Shown here in pieces: positions 10,444 to 20,000 of a stretch of 64,000 nt of DNA (position 1 is its first letter; each line of letters begins with the position of its first letter). A program made the translations under genes and the position numbers. The notes beneath the pieces are model-generated. The model made no database searches and was not told the DNA's origin. It was given only the letters and a program-made list of their open reading frames with translations. Location of the stretch: contig NC_087066.1 of assembly GCF_963678635.1 (NCBI RefSeq), positions 45,869,225-45,933,224 of the forward strand. Reading direction: 5' to 3'. The DNA comes from Symsagittifera roscoffensis (taxonomy: Eukaryota > Xenacoelomorpha > Acoela > Convolutidae).

Positions 10444-11515
10444 GAAGATCAGGGAGAAGCCGATGAAGAAAGTGTCGCGTGTGGTAGACATACAGAAGAA
10501 TAATCAGATCAAAAACAGCTTCACGGGAGTCATAGTGAACGAGTCGTGAGATGGAACAACATAGTGGGTAATCTGGCAAGGCGTATTACTGGACGAAAGA
10601 TCTTAATGGACTTGGAGCACGAGCTGAGAGTTCTGGATCAGGTCATATTCATCACTGACGGATACACTTCGACCGTATAGAAGGACAAGCCTGCATGAAC
10701 CGTGTCTTCCATGAACAAGTAGACGAGTTAGAGGTTGAACTATTCGACACTGGAGCCCTAAGAACGAAGGAGGAGACTAACGTTCCAACAGTTTCAACTT
10801 TCGTTCCGCCTAACCTGGAGACACGCTTGGTATCAGTCCCAGCCGTGCCGCAAGGGTTGCAGAGCTCGAGTAAGCAAGAACAAAAGTCAGACGTATTGGA
10901 CCGACTCGGTGAAGCACCAGCGAGAAGGACCATTCAGTCGCGACGAAGATTGAGATTGGGACCATTCAATCAGACGAAGATCAGGGAGATGCCGATGAAG
11001 ATCAGGGAGATGCCGATGAAGAAAGTGTTGCGTGTGTTAGACCTACAGAAGAATAATCAGATCAAAAAAAGAGCTTCACAGGAGTCATAGTGAACGAGTC
11101 GTGAGATGGAACAACATAGTGGGTAATCTGGCAAGGCGTATTACTGGACGAAAGATCTTAATGGACTTGGAGCACGAGCTGAGAGTTCTGGATCAGGTCA
11201 TATTCATCACTGACGGATACAATTTGACAGTAAAGAAGGTAAAGCCTGCATGAACCGTGTCTTCTAGGAACGAGTAGACGAGTTAGAGGTTGAACTATTT
11301 GACACTGGAGCCCTAAGAACGAAGGAGAAGACTAACGTTCCAAAAATTTCAATTTTTGTTCCACCTAACCTGGAGACACGCTTGTTATCAGTCCCAGTCG
11401 TGCCGCAAGGGTTGCAGAGCTCGAGTAAGTAAAAACAAAGGTCAGACATATTGGACCGACTGGGTGAAGCACCAGCGAGAAGGACCATTCAGCCACGACG
11501 TAGATTGAGATTGGG
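10444..11515 (+). repeat. Tandem direct duplication, period about 555 bp
   Basis: About 10444-10976 is repeated at about 10997-11515 with few differences. Anchor pairs include the motif starting GAGCTGAGAG at 10621 and 11176, and CATTCAG at 10931 and 11486. At the junction a 20-base piece (GAAGATCAGGGAGATGCCGA) is itself repeated at 10977 and 10997. It lies inside the decayed coding stretch. Confidence 0.92.
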
Positions 11516-11539
11516 ACCAGTCAATCAGACGACGGATGC

Positions 11540-11830
11540 AACCTCAGGCACCTCCAGATCTAAGACGACGTCAAAGACTGCGAGCAGGGCCGAGCAATGT
11601 CCAGATGGAAGTTCCCCGGTTTGGTCAATACCGATACCGTTCCCTTGGCACCTTTACAAGCAAGATTTGATAAAATTGAACCTTCAGACAGTAAGATGAG
11701 AATGCTGAATGGCTCGAGACTGTCGATAAATGGACTTTTTTCGATCCTAGGAGTGGACTGGTTGATAGCGGCAGTAACCTATTTCAGCTCTACGACAGCA
11801 TTACGATTGGCTGAGTAACTGCCCACAAAT
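11540..11830 (+). pseudogene. Unrecognised ORF remnant
   Basis: Frames at 11451-11699 and 11597-11818 overlap. The second reads PGLVNTDTVPLAPLQARFDK and LSINGLFSILGVDWLIAA, ending in TAA. It is unlike anything I can name and is treated as a continuation of the broken coding region. Confidence 0.3.
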
Positions 11831-11836
11831 AACACC

Positions 11837-12510
11837 ATGGGTCCTCTGAATGCGGGACCATTGCAAGATGTACGGAAGAATCACGGCGAGGAAACCAAAG
11901 AGGAGAGACCGGGGAGATTCGTGACAAGAAGGGCACCCACTGGGCAACAAGTGAAGATGTTTAAAGGAGCGCCTCCAGCTGATGTGAAGGAGAAAGCTTA
12001 TCCGAAGCTTGTTACACAAGGAGGTGATGAAGAAAGATATGGTGAGTTGAGGTTCATAATAAACGAGACCATCTTCGCTGCCTACGGCAAAGCAGAGATG
12101 AGAAAGGCGAAGATAGTAGTAATTGCGAGCTCGGACTTTGTGAACACCTCCAAGTCCTTGTTCTAGCCCATCGTGATAATGCTGGCGGGAACTGATCTGG
12201 ATTGGATGAATACATATCAATGGCAGTTGGGGTTCAACGGCTAACCGAAATGAATCTGATAACGATCATTTTTGCCGGCATCAATGATCACTTGCACAGC
12301 AGAGGTTTCTTGAGCGGACTCAGAAAGCCAGCAACGGCAGAGGCTGCGGTGTGGCCAGCAATCAAAGACGTTTTGGTGTCCATGAGTGAAATTATGGACG
12401 TGTTGAAAGAAGGCGGGTTGCAGAAGCCAATTGTAGCACTTAAGCAGTCGATGTCATGTGGATTAATGATGGATTGTAATTTTTTCATGGATTTTGTAAA
12501 ATCTGTTTGA
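11837..12510 (+). pseudogene. Decayed ORF with SGNH-hydrolase-like G-x-N-D motif
   Basis: The first frame (11837-12166) starts at an ATG and reads KAEMRKAKIVVIASSDFV before a TAG. The same frame continues as PIVIMLAGTDLDWMN, then shifts at about 12202-12230 into ITIIFAGINDHLHSRGFL and a helical tail to 12510. The alternation of a hydrophobic strand, GTD-x-D, a second strand, and GIND is reminiscent of SGNH/GDSL hydrolases, whose block III is G-x-N-D. Some retroelements encode such esterase-like proteins. I cannot see the block I serine, so this is only a suggestion. One stop and one frame change show that it is not functional. Confidence 0.4.
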
Positions 12511-13405
12511 TGAAACTGTACCATTCCGATGAGTTACTCGAAGTTCAATGAGGACATTGACCGAACTGTACGAGGAGTATGTGGCATTCGACCAGAAAGA
12601 CCCGAAAAGCATATCATCAACGAAATTTTGTGTTGAGCAGTTTAGTGAGAAAAATTGCTGTTTTGAATGATTAGTGGTGTAACCGTTCTTTTGAAAGCAT
12701 TGGGAAGGATCAATTTTAGGTGACGAAGTAATTTTTAAAATTTTTAAAGAGACATCACGGCCTTGAATTTTTGCGACCACTGAAAAAGCGCGAAAATTGG
12801 AACACGATTTTTTGCTAGTCGAAATAGGAACGACGGTTTTCGCTAACAAAAACAAGACAAAGAAGAGATATAGCGAACGCCAGAAATTGTATACATCAAA
12901 TATTGAAGAATGCTCCGAGTTGTAAAAGTTGTACAGCTACAGTTGTTACCGAGCAATTCCCGAGAAATTGGAGTGCTGTTGGGAAGATGGCCAAGAACGC
13001 AGCTCTTCGACCGGAACTTATAGCTTCCTGGAATGTCCTAAACTGAATTGAATTAACATCTAATTCGTTTTTCAGAATATGAGAAGCTAGGAGTTGAGGT
13101 AAAGGGATGATCTATCTCCGATGGATATGATGATTTTTGACTACTGAATCAAAGCAATAATAATATAATAATTAAGAAGTAGCCCTGTTTTTAGGAGTCA
13201 CCTCGTGATCTGGGGATACTGAGACCCAGCCACGAGGTCAGTGTTTTTGCAAATAACTAATTTGCACGGTTTGGCCGATAGCCTTGAATATTAATGACTT
13301 TGTAGACCCATGTTAATGGACCGCTCATTGAACTGGTTTTGGTGGAGACGGTTAAAATCATGTTAAACAGTGTTTGGACGCCAGCCAGTCGTTTTTAGGA
13401 CCTAC
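12511..13405. other. No gene seen; transition from GC-richer to AT-rich DNA
   Basis: Beyond the decayed ORF only short frames occur. A nested hairpin lies at 13200-13238 (8-bp outer and 5-bp inner stems). Base composition falls to the AT-rich level typical of the rest of the window. Confidence 0.5.
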
Positions 13406-13406
13406 C

Positions 13407-13795
13407 TTAATTATCCGCCGGTATAAACTTCTGGTCGAAAGTTACAATGACAAGCGCATTTATGTGCATGATTTTTGTTTTATTTGGGTATGATGTTCTG
13501 ATTGATTGAAGTGTATAAATTCCGCACGCCAATTTTCTCAAAATTATTTTGAATTCTCCTTGGAATGTTAAAATTTGGCCTAGAACAAGTCCAAAATACT
13601 TAACTTTAATTTTTTGCACTAGTAAATTGTCTTGTAGCGTCATTGAATATTTTTCGTCCGTTCTCTTCGAATGTTTTCAACTGAACACAATGAGTTCAAT
13701 CTTTTTCGCATTGAGTTTAAGAGAGTGGGGTTTAAATTATTCCGATACGACTTTCATTTTGGACCCTTTCCCATCAAATTATAGCCCTCTCCCAT
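13407..13795 (-). pseudogene. Non-LTR retrotransposon (LINE) reverse-transcriptase fragment
   Basis: On the minus strand, frames from about 13795 down read a HSLKLNAKKIELIVFS-like block and then, in the open frame 13643-13407, VKYFGLVLGQILTF and RKLACGIYTLQSIRTSYPNK. This succession (the palm after the catalytic site, then the K-Y-L-G-x-x-x-D-x-x-L-T-F element, then the thumb helices) is typical of LINE reverse transcriptases. An Asp usually present after the GLVL part is Gly here. Stops occur upstream and the 3' end is missing, so it is a truncated dead copy. Confidence 0.75.
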
Positions 13796-14061
13796 ATTGG
13801 TAAAAACAGTTACATGTGGAATAAAATTTATCGTTACTACGCTAACGGGGCGCATAAGGTATATTTTATTTGATATTTATTGCGTATTTTGACGGGATTC
13901 CTCCCAGTTTTGTTCAATTTCCATTCATGAGTTTTGAAATCATTCTTAATGCTTGTTTATGCTTTTGTTTTGTTTCAGCTTGTACATGTGTTCAACGGTG
14001 GGTTGATTGAGTATTTCTCCTTTTACTCCGTTTTGTCATTGGCAGCAAGGGAAAGTTCGAC

Positions 14062-14553
14062 ATGCAGGCATTCAACAACCCACCGGCTGTGACAAGTTCC
14101 CCATCGTGCGAGACGTGGAAAACCGAAACAAAAATGTGGGAGAAACCGACAGATTTGCCAGCAATTTAAACAGCTCCTGCTAATGATCTAACGCTATCTG
14201 GAAGAGCACGAGAAGCTTTTATGACGCCTGATGTTGATTGATTCAGTACAAACGATGATATAAAATTACTTTTAGTAGACTTGGGCAAACAATTCAAGAA
14301 AGATTCTGTAGATTTGGCAAAATCAGCGTATTTTGAATTCAGCAACTACAGAAAAAGTCACCCAGTCAGTATGAATGATTTTGTCATTGGCTTTGAACAG
14401 GAGTTTTATCAAGCAAACAAGCACAAAGTGAAAATATCAGATGATGTTTTGGGCTTTAAAATAGTCGACAATGCTTTGCTGGATGATAATCACAATCAGA
14501 TGGTGCTAACTGATCGCACAGACAGACTTCTGAGTCCATCAAAAGCGCTTTGA
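14062..14553 (+). pseudogene. Copia-type Gag fragment
   Basis: From the ATG at 14062 the frame shows an N-terminal W-containing block, then TLSGRAREAFMTP and AYFEFSNYRKS. Next come MNDFVIGFEQEFY and DDVLGFKIVDNALL. This order matches the UBN2-type Gag of copia-like elements in aquatic invertebrates: the capsid helices with F-x-x-F-E and the D-x-V-L-x-F-x-x-L motif. In-frame stops near 14167 and 14239 break the first third, and from 14281 to the TGA at 14551 it is open. No nucleocapsid or Pol part follows. Confidence 0.6.
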
Positions 14554-15177
14554 ACCGCCTTCTTGTTATATGCCAATTTGACAATTGACAACCATCTTAG
14601 ATGACTTCAACTTTTCAGGAAAACTCCGGGAAAGAAATTGAAAACCAGAACTCAGCAAATACAAAATTGGGAAAAATGCAAAACTGAATTACCAAACACG
14701 TGCAACCAACTAATTTATAATCAAGTCAACGTTCAAAGCAAGAAAGACTCAAGTACATCGTGTAAACTAGAAAAGATTACATTTTCGTTTTCTATACTTC
14801 TCATTCACAAGGTCTCTGACCTAATAATTGGCTTCCTTTATGAGAGTTTGGAATTCTGTCCTATATTCTCTTTTCTCGTATCCATTGACTTCAGACAAAC
14901 TTTCAGTGATATTAGCAGTCTGAGAGTTGTGAGGACATTTTTAAGCGTAGTGATAACTTGTCGCACACTTCACATCTGATAATTTGTCCGTTGACAACAT
15001 GACTTCGCTCTCCAGAGTTTTTGTACTGAGGCCAAATATTAGGTCTCTGAAAGCCTCTACTCCATGGTCTCGAAGTTTGTCCACAGAAGTGATAATTCGA
15101 TCACCACCTTGCAAATAAAACTTTTTAATTCATTCCAGAAACAGCAACGCTAGGAGGTTCAGAGGTTTTATGGCTGA

Positions 15178-15392
15178 GAAGGCGGTTTAAAGCGCTTTTG
15201 ATGGACTCAAAAATTTGACTCTGCGAGGAGTTAGCACCATCTGCTAGTGATTATCATTCAGCAAAGCATTGTCGACTATTTCAAAGGCCAAAAAAGCATC
15301 TGATAACTCCACTTTATGCTTCTTTGTTGACTATACTTCCGTTCAAAGCCAATGACGTAATCATTCATACTGACTGCGTTACTTCTTCGAAG
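15178..15392 (-). repeat. Inverted second copy of the copia-type Gag fragment
   Basis: This stretch is a diverged reverse complement of about 14345-14560, beginning with the complement of the PSKAL end and running back to the SMNDFVI region. A one-base change and an indel break its frame. The two copies form an imperfect inverted repeat around a 620-base spacer. Confidence 0.85.
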
Positions 15393-15445
15393 TTACTGAT
15401 TGCTTTTCAAAGTTGTTCTTCAGTTTTTGAAATGTTGCAATTTTC

Positions 15446-15650
15446 AAAACCGCTCAAATCTTGCGCGGTTTTTGAGCGTTTTTTTTTTATATAAACCGCT
15501 CAAAACCGTTCAAATCTTGCGCGGTTTTTGAGCGGTTTTTTTAGATAAACCGTTTAAAAACCGCTCAAACGCTCATTTTGAAGCAAGATTTTGAGCGTAA
15601 TTGTCTAAAAAAAACCGCTCAAACCGCTCAAATCTTGCTTCAAATTAAGT
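15446..15650. repeat. Palindromic AAACCGCTCAAATCTTG cluster
   Basis: The motif AACCGCTCAAATCTTG and its complement alternate at least six times in 200 bases, partly as direct repeats (15450 and 15509) and partly inverted (15580-15650). The cluster can fold into long hairpins. No coding potential. Confidence 0.85.
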
Positions 15651-16975
15651 GAAAAATCTCGACTCGGGTGACGATGAATAAAATTGTGTTATATGTCTGC
15701 TCGAGCTGGTCCTCTTCAAATCTCAAACTTAATTTTTTGTACTTTTTTCGCAATACGCATAGCTTGAAAAAAAAAACTTTTACTTATTCTTTATTTGTTA
15801 GAAAAAATTATTTCTTGAGTGGATCTAGGTATTCTTAAAAAATAAGAAGAGTTTCATCTATTGATTTTAGATCAACGAAATGCATTTTATGAGCTTTATG
15901 GACACGTTAAAAAAACTGTGCCGCAGGCCATTTTATGCTTTTTTGCTAAATTCAGCCAAAGGCCAATTTTTTAGCCATTTTCGACCAAAATTGTTTTTTG
16001 TTCAGCAGGTATTTCCATCTCAAAATAAGTGCCTGTTGAAGCTGAAGAATGAATTGCTTTTTCTGAAATGGTACAAGTCCCCTGCCAATCAAGCCTCTTA
16101 CCACTCAAAAAGTTCCACCTTTGAAAAGCTTAAAGGTTAATTTGCAACAACAAGGATATTGTAGAAAAAATCCATATGGAGATCCTTTGAGCGAGGGTGT
16201 CAAACTAGGCAGCTTCGCCGTTCTGAGCCGGGCACTGTTTTATTTGCTGCTATTTGGATTTGAACTTGAGTTGAGATTTCAACAATAGATATCTTTTAAG
16301 GCTTCCGTTTTTGCGCAGCTTGTTAGTTATCAAGGTCTAATGCTCTTTGCATGAGTCAGATGTAATTTAAAACTAAGTCTTTCCCCCGTTTTTTTCTCAA
16401 GCATATCTTTCAATTATTTTTTTCTTCATTGTTTAATGCCATTCACATACTTGAATTGTACCGCTGAAAAATATTCAACCCGCAAACATTCAGTTGGGCT
16501 GTTTATTTCAGTTTTTTCTGTACATCGGATTTGAAACAGATATTCACATCCTGTGTCGGAAGCTTTTACAGCAGAACAACTATTTGAGTTTTCAATACAA
16601 CACATAAAATAGAACAAAACACAACCCGTCCACTATTTTACAAAGAGGGTATTTTTTGCCTGTGGCTGCGTTTGCTTAAAATCAGCACAGCACAGCACAG
16701 CACAGGAAAAACATATATTCCTCTTAAACGAGCTGCTTCAGGTTAAAACGAAATTTTTTCTTTTTTTTTAATTCGTGTAAAGAGTTTTCAGGATACGCGT
16801 GGTTGGACGCATTTGCAACCAATACAAACACTTGTGTGCCACTGTATTGCTTTCCAATCTTCCGTATCTTAAAACAGCCTTCACTGCGAAAAAACAACAA
16901 ACAAATATCAAATTTCGAAAATCTTTTATAATAATTTGTGATTAGTCAGATTTCAGATTGAAACCTTTTTCATTG
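15651..16975. other. Upstream region of the NANS-CMAS gene, no other gene seen
   Basis: This is AT-rich DNA with short frames only. A short CAGCA microsatellite lies at about 16683-16704. No convincing TATA box or other promoter element can be picked by eye. The promoter is expected here or, if the 3' splice site at 16995 is used for a 5'-UTR intron, further upstream. Confidence 0.4.
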
Positions 16976-16995
16976 CTAGTTTTGTTCAATTTTAG
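16976..16995 (+). promoter_or_regulatory. Candidate 3' splice site 27 bases before the start codon
   Basis: A T-rich tract (from about 16963) ending in CAATTTTAG lies just before the ATG at 17023. It has the form of a good 3' splice site. It could end an intron in the 5' UTR or accept a trans-spliced leader. There is no AG between it and the presumed exon start. Function is inferred. Confidence 0.4.
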
Positions 16996-17022
16996 TGAGG
17001 TTTATCTGCAAATACATTGAAG

Positions 17023-17098
17023 ATGGCTGCGAAAAAGATTGAATTCGAGCTATGCCCTGGGAGGAACATTGGAACAGATCACCCTTGCTTCATCATCG
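17023..17098 (+). CDS. NANS-CMAS exon 1
   Basis: The ATG at 17023 gives residues 1-25 plus one base (phase 1). It reads ELCPGRNIGTDHPCFII, matching the animal NANS N-terminus. The donor is GTAAGAGT at 17099. This start is chosen because it lines up with the usual NANS start within three residues and follows the candidate splice site at 16995. Confidence 0.9.
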
Positions 17099-20000
17099 GT
17101 AAGAGTAAGACAAGAGAGAGAGAGAGAGAGAGAGAGAAAAGAGGGAAGGGAGCAAAGGAAAAACGGATGGGGAAAAATTTTTGTTCCGACTTTTTTGTTC
17201 CTACGAAAGTAACGGAATATTTGTTCTCGGGGTGGGTTTTTTTTCTTCAAACAAATTTCGACTTTTTAACTAGCCATTTTTGACAGAATTTTTTAAATAT
17301 CATTCGAAAAGTATTGCTGTCTTGAGCCTAAATTTGAAAAGATATTTTACCTGTGATCATTTTTCGTAAAGTTGTGGGGGTGTAAAATTTGCCATTTTGG
17401 CCAACTTGGGACAATTAACGCGCGATACATTTCGTGCTATTAACGCGTAAGCGAGACTTAATCCGTCTTAGAAATCGTTCCAAATTGGTTGAAAGAAGAT
17501 CATATGTCATAACTAATTTGTTAATAGGAGCTAACTCTATCACTTTGTACTTAATATGGCGTGTGGGGGGATGTTTTCACAAAAAGAATCTCAAATTTAA
17601 ACAAAATTTTTTTTTTTTATTACATTTAAATTTTTCATGTTCTTGCTGCTCCATAGAACCCTAAAAGGCAGTCGAACTATTCAGGGCTTCGCTCTGATAC
17701 GAGCAGTCTTGTTTTTTCTTTATTTCACGTGTAACTTTGGCTAAACGTGTAATAATTCGATGTAAAGTATGCAGAACATATCTGTTCAGTTTTATTTGTT
17801 TGTTCATTGTTAGTTTGGCCAATTTTTAGTGCATTATGATAATGTGCAGGTAATTTTCAAAAATGAAATTCAAAGTTGGAGGGGAATTGAAAAAAGACCG
17901 TTTTGTTATATGAGAATAGTTGGACCTCCATACACCGAAAATGCTTATCATACAATTCCATACATCAAGTGTATGGAGAAAATGCTTGTCATACAATTTT
18001 CATACATTTTCGAAAAAAATTGAAAAAAAAATTAAACCATTTCTGCGGCTTTCTGAGAACAGTTGAACAGAGACTGGTGACAAAAAAAACTGATTTTAAA
18101 CTTTTTTTGAAAAAAATGCTCACCATACAATTTCCATATACGACACAAAAATTTAGTACACAAAGTAATTTTGAAAACTTGTCCCAAAATTTTTTTTGTT
18201 ATTTTTTACAAGCGCAAATCGAATTTTGTACGCACGCAAGCATTTTCCAAAAAAAATTGGTTGCATGCAAAATTTAATTTTTTGTGTGCATAACGTAGTC
18301 CTGGATACGATGATATTGGCTTTTATTCTTTTCACTTAAATTTTTTTTTTCAAAAACGCTGAAAATTCTCATTTTTTTTGTATGGCGTGTTTATGTATGC
18401 CTTGATTAATGTCTGATAATTTGAAAATACACAAATTTAAAACAATCATCATTGAAAATTTTTGCCAAAAATTAAAAGTTTGTTTCTTTTGTTATATCAT
18501 TTGTGAAAGACAGCTCTAAGACAATTCAGTTCGTTTTCTATGCATTGTAAATGCAAGACCGTCCAACCTTTGGTGCTTTGAGTAACCAAGGTCTTTGTCA
18601 CTTGTGTTCGGTTGCAAAAACTACTGAAAATTTGTCAGAATATAAATTTACGAACAAAAAACAACTTTTTGTTTTATGAAGAAAACATCTTTCATACAAT
18701 TTCCATTTATGGGAAAATGCTTATCATAGAGTTTTCATGCAATTTTCTGTACGTATGGAATTGTATGAAATTGTATGAAAAGAAATTTCCCGTTTATGAG
18801 AATTGTATGATAAGCATTTTTGGTCAACCCGGGTAAAATGTCAATGAAAAAGGTTCTTGAAGCACTACGGGCTTTTACGAGGTGTTTTTTTTTGTCAGAA
18901 ATCTATAGTTTTTGGTTTTTTTGAACTAGTTGACACTTTTCCGTATTACTGTACGGGAAAAGTTAAAATCAAAAGAGGCTTTTGAAATATAAAGAGCTTT
19001 AGCGAGATGTAATATTTGCCAAAAATTGAAAAAAGAGAGCCTTGGTTTGCTTGAGTTCATTGACTCCCTAACTTTCTGTTACAGCTGAGATTGGGCAGAA
19101 TCATCAGGGGGATGTGGGGATAGCGAAGCAAATGATTAAGGCGGCCAAGGAGGCAGGCGCCGACTGTGTCAAGTTTCAGAAGAGCACGGTGTTGGAGAGA
19201 TTTAACAAAAAGTGCCTCGAAAGGTGATATTTACTCAACTATTTCATTTAATAGCCCCATAGCCTGCCTACGAAGAAAACAACACTTTCGGGGTAAAATT
19301 TTACCTTTCTCCGACACTGCAACTATGCAATTTTCAATTCTTCAATTCTACAATTCTTCAATTCTTCTACTTTCAATTCTGTCAAGATTAAATAATTGGG
19401 TAATCAAATCTTGCAAAATTTAATTATGTTTTGATAGCGTTAAGTTCGTTCTTGGGGTAAATAAAGCTTATTTTTCTTGGGTGTAATGTTTCCTCCAATT
19501 TTTGAAGGCTGAATTCTACTTGGCTTAGTAATTTTTGTGTTCTGGAGGTTTTAATTGTCACAAATATATAACATGAAAATTTAAGAATTTTTTTTCTCGA
19601 AACCTGTTTTCTTCACTTATTTATTTCTTGGCTTGTAAACCGCGTTTGTGTTAAAAAATAAACGTCTTGTGAAAAAACGCATTTTTTGAGCAGCGAATAG
19701 AATAAATGAAGAAAATTGGATTAGAAACAAAAACGAGACTGCTCGTATCAGGCCGAAGCCCTGAATGTTCCGTTGCCTTGAAAAGTCTATGAAGAGTGAT
19801 AACATGAAAAAATAAGAGAAAAACGAGAAATAAACAAAAACTTTATTTGTTTTTAATTTTTTCTGAAAATCATCACCGCACATGCCATATAAAGTACAAA
19901 GTGATAAATTTTGCTCCTCTTAATTAATAAATTATGGCCGACAAGCGTCCTTCAACCAATTTGGAACGATTTCCAAGACGAATTATTTCTATGCTTACGC

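Noticed and set aside
17023-17283. The 86-codon open frame continuing exon 1 with a (RE)n run
   Set aside because: The extension is a GA microsatellite in intron 1. The conserved NANS sequence resumes only after splicing at 17099/19084.
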